Assembly: GCA_002358955.1 (NCBI GenBank)
Contig: DEPV01000062.1
Span: forward strand, 1 to 17,446
Direction of reading: 5' to 3'
DNA from: Erysipelothrix sp. UBA3383
Lineage (GTDB): Bacteria > Bacillota_I > Bacilli_A > Erysipelotrichales > Erysipelotrichaceae
DNA length: 17,446 nt
In this document: piece after piece, positions 1 to 6,719 of the stretch
How positions within the stretch are numbered: the stretch's first letter is position 1
How the letters are laid out: each line of letters begins with the position of its first letter
Position numbers and translations under genes: made by a program
Notes under the pieces: model-generated
Seen by the model: the letters and a program-made list of their open reading frames with translations, nothing else
Database searches by the model: none
What the model was told of the DNA's origin: nothing

Positions 1-229
1 TGTTGATGAAGCAATGCGTCGTATTAATAAACGTGGACGTGATTATGAGTTGGTTGTAGAGCGTGATTATTGGGAAAAACTGAATACTCAATATAAACTT
101 TACTTTGATGAGTATGAATTGTCTCCAATCTTAAAGATCAATGTGGATAACTTAGATTTTGAGAATAATGCAGAAGATCGTGAATACGTGATGAATCTGA
201 TTAATGAAACAATTAAGAATTTAGACTAA
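1..229 (+). CDS. Deoxynucleoside kinase, C-terminal part (5' end outside window)
   Basis: The reading frame is open from base 2 (codons V-D-E-A before the first ATG at 14), so the gene starts upstream of the window; only about the last 75 residues are seen. They contain an R-I-x-K-R-G-R-x-Y-E stretch, then a helix with Y-W-E-K-L-N-x-Q-Y-x-x-Y-F, then S-P-I-L-K-I-N-V-D-x-L-D-F. That order matches the C-terminal region of the deoxyadenosine/deoxyguanosine/deoxycytidine kinase (dNK) family. Such enzymes phosphorylate deoxynucleosides in the cytoplasm for dNTP salvage. The P-loop and substrate-binding N-terminal half are not visible, so the substrate cannot be assigned. The ATG at 14 is internal, not a start. 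A hairpin terminator follows directly. The neighbouring MazG-like and 5'-nucleotidase genes fit a nucleotide-metabolism context. Confidence 0.75.
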   Translation, partial: VDEAMRRINKRGRDYELVVERDYWEKLNTQYKLYFDEYELSPILKINVDNLDFENNAEDREYVMNLINETIKNLD

Positions 230-236
230 AGAATAA

Positions 237-263
237 GCACAGGATAATGATGTCCTGTGCTTT
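237..263 (+). terminator. Intrinsic terminator after the deoxynucleoside kinase
   Basis: An 8-bp perfect stem (gcacagga 237-244 with tcctgtgc 253-260) with an 8-nt loop is followed by a short T tract (TTTAT). The T run is short, so some read-through into the mazG-like gene 24 bp downstream is possible; no separate promoter for that gene is obvious. Confidence 0.65.
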
Positions 264-283
264 ATAAGTATTAAGGGGAAAGT

Positions 284-616
284 ATGAAAAAAATTAATGA
301 ATTTCAAGAATGGCTTGTGGCTTTCTATAAAGAGCGTGATTGGTATGATTACAATCCTTACATCCGTATGGGATTTCTCATCGAAGAATTAGGAGAGTTA
401 TCAAGTGCTATACGAACAGTAGAAATAGGACGTGATCGTCCGGATCAACCAACGAGAACTAAAGAAGAAAACTTTGATAATTTGGTTGAAGAGATGGCAG
501 ATGTATTCAGTAATCTTCTTATCCTTGCAGATAAGTATGACATCAGTGTGGAAACCATGATGCAGCATAACAAAAATAAGTTAACAGAAAGATTTAAAAC
601 AAACGATAACGAATAA
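284..616 (+). CDS. MazG-like nucleotide pyrophosphohydrolase
   Basis: A 110-residue all-alpha NTP pyrophosphatase of the MazG superfamily. The metal-binding signature is visible: E-E-x-x-E at residues 34-38 (helix 1) and E-x-x-D at 70-73 (helix 2), the usual E-E-x-x-E...E-x-x-D arrangement coordinating Mg2+. Known family members hydrolyse NTPs or dNTPs to monophosphate and pyrophosphate, often as house-cleaning of aberrant nucleotides; the exact substrate here is unknown. The length fits a single-domain MazG-like protein rather than the two-domain E. coli MazG. The start ATG has a strong SD (AAGGGGAAAG, about 3-9 nt upstream). It lies between a deoxynucleoside kinase and a convergent 5'-nucleotidase-type enzyme, consistent with nucleotide-pool maintenance (inference). 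Confidence 0.85.
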   Translation: MKKINEFQEWLVAFYKERDWYDYNPYIRMGFLIEELGELSSAIRTVEIGRDRPDQPTRTKEENFDNLVEEMADVFSNLLILADKYDISVETMMQHNKNKLTERFKTNDNE

Positions 617-624
617 AGTCAGCA

Positions 625-646
625 AAAAAGGGCGTGAGCCCTTTTT
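625..646. terminator. Bidirectional terminator between convergent genes
   Basis: Stem aaaaagggc (625-633), loop gtga, stem gcccttttt (638-646). The A tract on one side and T tract on the other let it work for both the mazG-like gene (+) and the nucleotidase (-), whose stop codon lies only 4 bp beyond. Confidence 0.85.
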
Positions 647-649
647 GTC

Positions 650-2173
650 TTATTTAATAACTTTAATGTTGTCTTTATGATCAATAATAACTTCAGGATT
701 ATCAAGGAAGTACTGCATGATGGTATCTTGCATGTCTTCTTGGATTTCTTGAAGTGTTTCTGCTTGAGCAACCATCGCATAGTTACCACCACCCATTGCA
801 CGGTAGTTATTCACAGCTAAGGTAAAGAAGTCATCATCTTGAACATCTTTGCCCTCATATTGAAGTTCTACGATACGTGAACCACGCGGATTTGATACCT
901 TGATTGTATAATCTACACCATCAATCATGTCATAGTTGTAATGTTGTGGTTTCGGTAAATCAAACTCAGGTGAGTAGATAATTTCGCCATCTTCATTTAA
1001 TGCGAAGTAGTAAGCTGAGAATTCCAAGTACTCACGAAGTGCTTTACCAGATATTTTCTTCAATACAGCAGTATTAGGATACAGATAAGTTGTGACAAGA
1101 TCACGCATGGTAATGTTTTGATTGAAACCAACTACGCCGTTGAATAATGCACTGGATGCAAGTTGTGATTTGGCACGGTCGATTTGAACTTGGTTGACCA
1201 GTGATACTAAGGGATGTTTTTGAAGTCTAGCTTCAAATTCATCTTCAATGAGAATTGGACCATCTTTTAGGAAACCAATATTCTCATCAAGCCAAGTCTG
1301 TGTTGTAGCTTGTAATTCATCAAAGTGACTTAAGAATTCTTGATCAGGCTCATAAGCTGCACTTTGGTGAAGTTCAGCATGAATCTCTCCATTATCAAGG
1401 TTAAGATCAACAGTAATAAACTCTTCACCTTTTAAAGTGGATTGAGTGACTACAGTACCATTGATTTTTTCTACTAATGAGCGATGTTGGTGACCTGTTA
1501 AAAGAATGTCTAATCCATCAATATCACACATGCGATACCCTTGGTTTTCACCCGTTTGACGTTCTGTATCAACACCAGTCTTAGGATCTTTCTCAAGTCC
1601 TCCATGATACATCCCAATTACATAGTCTACAGAATCTTTAAGACGTTCAACTTCAGACTTTAATGTTTCATAAGCATCTTTGAATTCAAAGTTGATGATG
1701 TGTTCTGGTTGTTCCCAGTTTGGAATGTAGTGAGTCAGTACACCAATCAGTGCAATCTTCTTACCTTCAACATCAATGATTTGAGAACTACCTACTGGTG
1801 TGCCATTGTGAATTACATTACTGGTCAGTAGTGTTGCTTCAGCATCGTTAATGTATTTTAAGAATTGTGCTTCACCATAGTTAAAGTCATGGTTTCCAAG
1901 ATTAATATAATCATATTTTAGAAGGTTGAATGCCTGTGCGATTGGATTGGCTAAGTCTTGCTTAAACTTCAGTGCATAAGTTAAGAGTGGGGTTCCTTGA
2001 AAGGAATCCCCATTATCTAATAATAAAACATTCTTATGATCTTTACGGATTTCTTTAATTGCAGTAGCAATTCGTGATAGTCCAAAGTTCTCCACATTAT
2101 CAAGTGAAGTATAGTTGGTTGGATATAAGTTTCCATGGATGTCAGTTGTGACGATTAATTTTAATTGTTTCAT
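650..2173 (-). CDS. 5'-nucleotidase / 2',3'-cyclic phosphodiesterase family metallophosphoesterase
   Basis: A 507-residue enzyme of the UshA/YfkN/YunD family, with an N-terminal calcineurin-like dinuclear-metal domain and a C-terminal 5'-nucleotidase substrate-binding domain. Metallophosphoesterase motifs appear in order: T-T-D-I-H-G (Asp11, His13), D-N-G-D-S-F-Q-G (53-60), N-L-G-N-H-D-F-N-Y-G (91-100), then M-Y-H-G-G and L-T-G-H-Q-H. The C-terminal domain ends with the typical N-N-Y-R-A-M-G-G-G-N-Y motif. There is no signal peptide, lipobox or LPxTG anchor, so it should be cytoplasmic, like B. subtilis YunD and unlike secreted UshA. Likely substrates are nucleoside monophosphates, nucleotide sugars or cyclic nucleotides; the precise one cannot be read. 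The SD is AAGGAG, 7 nt before the ATG. It is divergent from the ABC exporter operon and convergent with the mazG-like gene. Confidence 0.88.
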   Translation of the reverse strand: MKQLKLIVTTDIHGNLYPTNYTSLDNVENFGLSRIATAIKEIRKDHKNVLLLDNGDSFQGTPLLTYALKFKQDLANPIAQAFNLLKYDYINLGNHDFNYGEAQFLKYINDAEATLLTSNVIHNGTPVGSSQIIDVEGKKIALIGVLTHYIPNWEQPEHIINFEFKDAYETLKSEVERLKDSVDYVIGMYHGGLEKDPKTGVDTERQTGENQGYRMCDIDGLDILLTGHQHRSLVEKINGTVVTQSTLKGEEFITVDLNLDNGEIHAELHQSAAYEPDQEFLSHFDELQATTQTWLDENIGFLKDGPILIEDEFEARLQKHPLVSLVNQVQIDRAKSQLASSALFNGVVGFNQNITMRDLVTTYLYPNTAVLKKISGKALREYLEFSAYYFALNEDGEIIYSPEFDLPKPQHYNYDMIDGVDYTIKVSNPRGSRIVELQYEGKDVQDDDFFTLAVNNYRAMGGGNYAMVAQAETLQEIQEDMQDTIMQYFLDNPEVIIDHKDNIKVIK

Positions 2174-2292
2174 AGCAGCTCCTTATTTCAATAGCCTAAT
2201 AATACCATAAATTAAGGTTTCGACCTATGTTTCTACATGACTTACTCTCGAAGTTTCTGTGAAAAAAAGAGTTTCTAAATGTTTGTGTAGTT

Positions 2293-2322
2293 TGTATATC
2301 AACAAATGAAATTCTTTTTCAA
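2293..2322 (-). promoter_or_regulatory. Candidate promoter for the nucleotidase gene
   Basis: Read on the minus strand: TTGAAA (2322-2317), an 18-bp spacer, then TATACA (2298-2293) preceded by TGA, an extended -10. The predicted start would leave a leader of about 110 nt before the gene. A competing simple -10 (TATTAT, 2204-2199) lies closer to the start codon but has no good -35. The overlapping TTTGT-N6-ACAAA inverted repeat (2291-2306) could be an operator. Sequence match only. Confidence 0.35.
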
Positions 2323-2358
2323 TTCTCTTCATCTTAGGGGGTACGGATTTAAAACTAA

Positions 2359-2404
2359 CATGATACAATAAACAGAACGAAAGGGGGAGTTGTGATGTAT
2401 CATG
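2359..2404. repeat. 9-bp inverted repeat over the ABC operon promoter and leader start codons
   Basis: CATGATACA (2359-2367) and TGTATCATG (2396-2404) are perfect inverted copies 28 bp apart. The left arm overlies the extended -10; the right arm overlies two possible start codons (2395 and 2402). With a start site near 2376 the left arm would not be transcribed, so a DNA operator is more likely than an RNA hairpin. Chance occurrence in AT-rich DNA is possible. Confidence 0.4.
2361..2369 (+). promoter_or_regulatory. Candidate extended -10 promoter of the ABC exporter operon
   Basis: TG-A-TACAAT is a good TGn-extended -10; the -35 region (GTACGG at 17-bp spacing) is poor. Transcription would start near 2376, giving a leader of about 190 nt before the first ABC gene and placing the SD of the small leader ORF immediately downstream. 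The element is covered by the left arm of a 9-bp inverted repeat (2359-2367 / 2396-2404). Confidence 0.4.
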
Positions 2405-2494
2405 AATAAAAACAATCTACACTTAAATAAGAATGCATTGATAAATGAGATGTGTATATCTTTAACTTTCCTCAAAATCCATCCTTCTGTTTAA
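2402..2494 (+). CDS. Possible leader peptide ORF (30 codons) upstream of the ABC exporter
   Basis: This short ORF begins M-N-K-N-N-L-H-L and ends with TAA at 2492-2494. A strong SD (AAGGGGGAG, 2381-2389) lies 12 nt before its ATG. The same SD is better spaced (5 nt) for an overlapping mini-ORF ATG-TAT-CAT-GAA-TAA at 2395-2409, so the two starts may compete or be coupled. The peptide resembles no family I know and has no membrane segment or signal peptide. Its stop codon lies inside the right arm of a 10-bp inverted repeat (2490-2499) whose left arm (2418-2427) is within codons 6-9, so translation would melt that helix. By analogy with bmrB of B. subtilis it may be a regulatory leader; without conservation data this is uncertain. 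Confidence 0.33.
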   Translation: MNKNNLHLNKNALINEMCISLTFLKIHPSV

Positions 2495-2546
2495 GTGTAT
2501 GATAATAAAATCATAGAAAAGACGTCATTGGGGAATGCTTACGTCT
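2418..2546 (+). promoter_or_regulatory. Structured 5' leader of the ABC exporter operon
   Basis: Three inverted repeats follow one another: TACACTTAAA (2418-2427) with TTTAAGTGTA (2490-2499); TATGAT (2498-2503) with ATCATA (2510-2515), loop AATAAA; and AGACGT (2520-2525) with ACGTCT (2541-2546), enclosing CATT-GGGG-AATG and a 3-nt bulge. The first two share bases 2498-2499, and TATCAT at 2398-2403 could instead pair with ATGATA at 2499-2504, so alternative folds exist. The last hairpin ends directly before the SD AAGGAGAG of the first ABC gene and is not followed by a T tract, so it looks like translational control or spacing rather than a terminator. The region 2174-2569 holds no other convincing gene. 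Confidence 0.4.
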
Positions 2547-2569
2547 AAGGAGAGAAAAATACTTTTAAT

Positions 2570-4366
2570 ATGGATAAAATCAAGTTTATTTCACGGTACT
2601 CAAAAGGATACCGTAGGAATTTAGCCATTATGGTTTTATCAACTTTGGTCTATGTCATCGTAGTACTAATAAATCCAATTTTGGTAAAATTTACCATTGA
2701 TAATGTCATTAATACATTACCAATGGACAGTCCTTTTGCATTGCAATTTGTCACTTTTTTAGGGGGTATGGAAAACATACGTGCTAACTTGTGGCTTGTT
2801 TCACTTGCTTTTGTATTGCTGACTTGCGTCAGTTCTTTAGCATTGTTTATTCGTGGGGAATCCACTGGCTTATTTGCTGAGAGTTTCACCATGAATCTTA
2901 GAAATGAAGTATACGATCATTTGCAAAAGTTACCGTATGCTTACCATGTCAGATCCAAGACGGGGGATTTAATTCAACGTTGTACATCTGACATCAACCA
3001 GATTTCACGTTTTCTTAGCAATCAGGTCAGAGAATTAACCTATGCGATATTTATGGTTATTGTTGCACTTACCGTCATGTTTGGTGTAAGTGTTAAAATG
3101 ACGCTGATTTCAATGATTGCATTTCCAGTTATTTTTATCTCTGCGTTAAAATTCTTTAAGAATATGCAAACAACCTTTAAACAATACGATGAAGAAGAAG
3201 CAGAGCTATTCTCAGTGTTCAAAGAATCACTGGATGCAGTTCGTGTTGTTAAGGCCTTTAATCGTGAACGTTTTGAATATCAAAAATTTGATTCTTACAA
3301 TAAGAAACTCAAAACTACATCAGAGAAGATGTTTAGACTTCTAGGGACTTATTGGGGAACATCAGACTTCATTTGTTTTGCACAGATCTTATTGGTTTTA
3401 ATTACCAGTACTTTTGAAGTACGTGCAGGTCGCTTGAGCATTGGGGATGCAATGTTGTTTGTATCCTATGTTTCAATGATCTTATGGCCAATTCGAAATG
3501 TCGGTCGTATCTTATCCGATATGGGTAAGGTAGGTGTCGCTATTGATCGTCTTGAGGAAATCTTTGATGAACCCATGGAAGATCTTGAGACGGGTGATAA
3601 ACCAAAATTATTAGGTAACATTGTCTTTGATCATGTTGGTTTCCAATATGATGATGGGATTGAGCCAGTATTAGTTGATGTCTCATTTGATATTAAAGCG
3701 GGTGAGACGGTTGCAATTATGGGACCAACAGGAAGTGGTAAGAGCTCTTTAGTCCACTTACTGACACGTCTTTATGATCCAAGTTCTGGAACCATTACTA
3801 TTGATGGGCATCCTTTGAATACCATTGCACCATCTTACATTCGTGAGAAAGTAGGAATTGTCTTGCAGGAGCCTTACTTGTTCTCAAAGTCCATCTTTGA
3901 AAACATCAAGCTTGCAACACCCAACTCATCTGAAAATGAAGTGTATAATGCAGCACGTGTTGCATCCATTCATGATGTTATCAACAGTTTTGATCAAGGG
4001 TATGGCACATTAGTGGGTGAAAAAGGGGTAACCTTAAGTGGTGGTCAGAAGCAACGTGTTGCAATTGCTCGTACCATTATTAATGAACATCCCATCATCA
4101 TTTTTGATGACTCCCTATCAGCATTAGACTCGGAGACGGATGCATCCATTCGTCGTGATTTAAAGACCATGGATCATGGTGCTACAACCATCATCATTAC
4201 CCACCGTATTAACTCGGCAATGGCTGCTGATAAAATCATTGTTCTTAATGAGGGCCGTATTGAACAAATTGGAACTCATGAAAACTTAATATCAACACCT
4301 GGACTTTACCAACGCATTGCCAGAATTCAAAATAATGAAATGGGGGCTGATATTCATGAATCTTAA
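2570..4366 (+). CDS. ABC exporter half-transporter, degenerate-site subunit (BmrC/LmrC/EfrA type)
   Basis: A 598-residue fusion of a six-helix type IV exporter membrane domain (about 1-320) and a nucleotide-binding domain (about 345-598). Motifs: Walker A G-P-T-G-S-G-K-S (385-392), Q-loop Gln433, canonical signature L-S-G-G-Q (489-493), Walker B ending F-D-D (512-514), H-loop His545. The residue after the Walker B aspartate is Asp514 instead of the catalytic glutamate, the hallmark of the degenerate ATP site in heterodimeric exporters (TM287, LmrC, BmrC). It should pair with the product of the next gene, which overlaps it by 11 bp, to export drugs or lipids across the cytoplasmic membrane. 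The nearest SD (AAGGAG, 2547-2552) is 17 nt from the only in-frame ATG, unusually far; no alternative start lies between. A structured leader precedes it. Confidence 0.92.
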   Translation: MDKIKFISRYSKGYRRNLAIMVLSTLVYVIVVLINPILVKFTIDNVINTLPMDSPFALQFVTFLGGMENIRANLWLVSLAFVLLTCVSSLALFIRGESTGLFAESFTMNLRNEVYDHLQKLPYAYHVRSKTGDLIQRCTSDINQISRFLSNQVRELTYAIFMVIVALTVMFGVSVKMTLISMIAFPVIFISALKFFKNMQTTFKQYDEEEAELFSVFKESLDAVRVVKAFNRERFEYQKFDSYNKKLKTTSEKMFRLLGTYWGTSDFICFAQILLVLITSTFEVRAGRLSIGDAMLFVSYVSMILWPIRNVGRILSDMGKVGVAIDRLEEIFDEPMEDLETGDKPKLLGNIVFDHVGFQYDDGIEPVLVDVSFDIKAGETVAIMGPTGSGKSSLVHLLTRLYDPSSGTITIDGHPLNTIAPSYIREKVGIVLQEPYLFSKSIFENIKLATPNSSENEVYNAARVASIHDVINSFDQGYGTLVGEKGVTLSGGQKQRVAIARTIINEHPIIIFDDSLSALDSETDASIRRDLKTMDHGATTIIITHRINSAMAADKIIVLNEGRIEQIGTHENLISTPGLYQRIARIQNNEMGADIHES

Positions 4367-6197
4367 TATGAATGAAGAAGAACAATTTGAAGCAGGATCT
4401 TTGGATACTAAATTGTGGCTGAAGATTATGAAACTGTTAACCCGTTCTAAAAAGCAGTTGTATTTAGCACTTGGTTTTATTACAGTAGAGGCAATCATTG
4501 GTGTTACCTTGCCTTTATTCAACCGATTTGTAATTGATAACTTCCTACAAGGGGTTGGAAGCAATCAACAAATTCTTATATTCTCAGTTATTTATTTAGC
4601 ACTGATTGCTGCACAAGCGTATGTTATTTTCCGTTTTGTGTATCACTCAGGAATGGTAGAACTTGAAGTTTCTTACAATACTCGTAATGATATTATGGAA
4701 AAACTGCAAAACTTATCATTTTCTTATTATGATGTCACACCATCAGGGTGGATCATTGCACGTTTAACCAGTGATATTTCGCAACTCTCAGAAATACTAT
4801 CATGGTCCTTAGTGGACCTTGTATGGGGATTTGCAATGATGATTATGCTCAGTGTAGTGATGTTAAGCATCAACTTGAAATTGGCACTAGTGGTATTAAT
4901 TGTGGTACCTTTTGTTTATCTAACCTCATCATGGTTTCAAAAACGAATCTTGGTAAACTATCGTAAATCACGTGCTGTTAACTCTAAGATTACAGGTGCC
5001 TATGCAGAAGGTGTATCAGGTGCTAAGACTACTAAAACCATGGCTCTAGAAACCATGCATTATGGAGAGTTTCAAGTCTTAACTTCAGAAATGAAGTCTA
5101 AGACCATGAAGGCGATCATGTTAAACTCTATGTATGTACCACTTGTCAGCCTGTTATCTGCATTTGGTAGTTCCGGTGTTATTTGGTTGGGTGGTAATAT
5201 GGTGATGAACCAAGTCATTGCTATTGGTACCTTGTTTATGTTTACCCAATATGCAAACTCATTCTTTGAACCGCTGCGTAATATTTCAGGAATACTAGCG
5301 CAGTTACAAATGGCTCAAGCTTCAGCAGAACGTGTATTATCACTGCTTGAAACTGAACCTACTCTGACGGATTCTGATGCCGTTATTGAAAAGTATGGAA
5401 CAATACTTGAACCTAAAATTGAAAATTACGAACCAATTGAGGGTAACATTGAATTTAGAAATGTAGACTTTCATTACCTGGAATCAGAACCCATTCTTAA
5501 AAACTTCAACCTTACTGTAAAACCAAAACAGCGTATTGCATTGGTTGGAGAAACAGGAAGTGGTAAGAGTACCTTAGTCAATTTAATTTGTCGTTTCTAT
5601 GAACCAATTAATGGGGAGATTCTGATTGATGGTGTTGATTATCGTCAACGATCCATCGGGTGGTTACACCATAATTTAGGCTATGTACTACAATCTCCTC
5701 ACCTGTTCTCAGGAAGTGTCATTGAGAATATCCGTTATGGTCGTCTTGATGCTACAGATGAAGAAGTGATTGAAGCTGCAAAACTTGTTGATGCTCATGA
5801 TTTCATCATGAGTCTTGATAAGGGGTATCAAAGTGATGTTGGTGAGGGTGGTGGACGCTTGTCTACCGGCCAAAAACAACTGATCTCATTTGCCCGTGCT
5901 ATGATTGCAAACCCAGCTATCTTTATACTGGATGAAGCAACATCTTCCATTGATACGGAAGCTGAAGCTGTGATTCAACACGCAATTGATAAAGTCTTAA
6001 AAGAAAAAACAAGCTTTATCATTGCACACCGTTTATCCACCATTGTATCTTGCGATCGTATTCTAGTGATTAAACGGGGTGAAGTGGTTGAAGAGGGAAC
6101 CCATCAAGAATTACTTGATATGAAAGGGTACTACCATACACTGTATACCAACCAGTTTAAAGAACAGATGGAAATGGAAAGCCTTAAAGTTTTATAA
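4356..6197 (+). CDS. ABC exporter half-transporter, catalytic-site subunit (BmrD/LmrD/EfrB type)
   Basis: A 613-residue membrane plus ATPase half-transporter. The ATG at 4356 is preferred over an upstream TTG (4317) because a GGGGG SD lies 9 nt before it and the N-terminus then begins with an acidic cytoplasmic tail; ATG 4368 is a second option. The membrane domain covers about 30-330 and the nucleotide-binding domain about 360-613. Motifs: Walker A G-E-T-G-S-G-K-S-T (398-406), signature L-S-T-G-Q (502-506, altered from L-S-G-G-Q), Walker B F-I-L-D-E with Glu527, H-loop His558. The normal Walker B glutamate with an altered signature complements the first subunit, so one composite ATP site is canonical (this Walker A/B with the partner's L-S-G-G-Q) and the other is degenerate. 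The reading overlap implies translational coupling and 1:1 assembly. A terminator follows. Confidence 0.92.
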   Translation: MNLNMNEEEQFEAGSLDTKLWLKIMKLLTRSKKQLYLALGFITVEAIIGVTLPLFNRFVIDNFLQGVGSNQQILIFSVIYLALIAAQAYVIFRFVYHSGMVELEVSYNTRNDIMEKLQNLSFSYYDVTPSGWIIARLTSDISQLSEILSWSLVDLVWGFAMMIMLSVVMLSINLKLALVVLIVVPFVYLTSSWFQKRILVNYRKSRAVNSKITGAYAEGVSGAKTTKTMALETMHYGEFQVLTSEMKSKTMKAIMLNSMYVPLVSLLSAFGSSGVIWLGGNMVMNQVIAIGTLFMFTQYANSFFEPLRNISGILAQLQMAQASAERVLSLLETEPTLTDSDAVIEKYGTILEPKIENYEPIEGNIEFRNVDFHYLESEPILKNFNLTVKPKQRIALVGETGSGKSTLVNLICRFYEPINGEILIDGVDYRQRSIGWLHHNLGYVLQSPHLFSGSVIENIRYGRLDATDEEVIEAAKLVDAHDFIMSLDKGYQSDVGEGGGRLSTGQKQLISFARAMIANPAIFILDEATSSIDTEAEAVIQHAIDKVLKEKTSFIIAHRLSTIVSCDRILVIKRGEVVEEGTHQELLDMKGYYHTLYTNQFKEQMEMESLKVL

Positions 6198-6209
6198 TGT
6201 ATAAAAATG

Positions 6210-6241
6210 AAGCATGAACCTTAATCCGTTCATGCTTTTAT
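6210..6241 (+). terminator. Intrinsic terminator of the ABC exporter operon
   Basis: A perfect 10-bp stem, aagcatgaac (6210-6219) with gttcatgctt (6228-6237), and an 8-nt loop, followed by TTA-T. The sequence TCATGCTTT from its 3' arm is repeated just after it (6241-6249). Confidence 0.8.
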
Positions 6242-6313
6242 CATGCTTTAATGATGTTTTAATTCATTAATTTTCAGATTGTAAAAAATGGGTATTCCTA
6301 AATAAAATAATCA

Positions 6314-6322
6314 TGTTACAAT
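6314..6322 (+). promoter_or_regulatory. Candidate extended -10 promoter for the NusG-II/Gx unit
   Basis: TG-T-TACAAT lies 22 bp before the start codon at 6345. No good -35 is seen at 16-18 bp spacing. It follows the ABC terminator, which supports an independent transcription unit. Confidence 0.45.
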
Positions 6323-6344
6323 TTATGTCTTGAAAGGGGAGTCT

Positions 6345-6719
6345 ATGAATAAAAGTGATAAAGTATTTATTGGAATTGTAGTGCTGTGTTCCATCGCACT
6401 TTTCTTCTCTGTGGGATTTTTAGCGGATGCCATCAATGCTGATGAAGCGTATGCTATTGTGACTTATCGAGATAAAGAAGCCCTTCGTATTAGCATGAAT
6501 GAACCGGGACTTTATCCTTTTAAAGGGGATGAGGGACCCATGCTGATTGAAGTTGCGGATGGTGCCATTCGAGTTAAAGAAGAAGTCTCTCCTTTAAACT
6601 ATTGTTCTTTACAAGGGTGGGTTTCTAAAACCAACACACCCATTGTCTGCCTTCCTAATTCAGTTATGATCATTGTTCATAATAATGATGTTGCTGAGGG
6701 AGATATAACGATACGATGA
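6345..6719 (+). CDS. Membrane-anchored NusG domain II-containing protein (EetA-like)
   Basis: A 124-residue protein with one N-terminal membrane segment (about residues 7-28) and an extracytoplasmic domain. The domain matches the stand-alone NusG-II family (PF07009, formerly DUF1312): a C-S-L-Q-G-W motif, then I-V-C-L-P-N-S-V near the C-terminus, with two conserved cysteines that could form a disulfide. The start is ATG 6345 with SD AAGGGGAG; the in-frame TTG at 6330 lies upstream of that SD and is rejected. The stop overlaps the start of the Gx gene (ATGA). The same pair is, to my knowledge, named EetA/EetB in the flavin-based extracellular electron transfer loci of Listeria and lactic acid bacteria; the biochemical role is not settled. 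No Ndh2, flavin transferase or PplA gene is nearby. Confidence 0.75.
   Translation: MNKSDKVFIGIVVLCSIALFFSVGFLADAINADEAYAIVTYRDKEALRISMNEPGLYPFKGDEGPMLIEVADGAIRVKEEVSPLNYCSLQGWVSKTNTPIVCLPNSVMIIVHNNDVAEGDITIR

Noticed and set aside
619..801. Minus-strand ORF at the end of the nucleotidase gene
   Set aside because: It lies in another frame of the same strand as the real gene, with no start signal and no recognisable protein.
2291..2306. TTTGT-N6-ACAAA as an operator for the divergent region
   Set aside because: The 5-bp arms are short and AT-rich, so chance is likely; it is only mentioned with the minus-strand promoter.
4317..4355. Upstream TTG start for the second ABC subunit
   Set aside because: It lies deep inside the first subunit's coding sequence without an SD; ATG 4356 has a GGGGG SD and gives a normal N-terminus.
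6230..6249. Direct repeat TCATGCTTT after the ABC operon as an insertion target duplication
   Set aside because: One copy is the terminator's 3' arm and the other follows immediately; there is no element between them.
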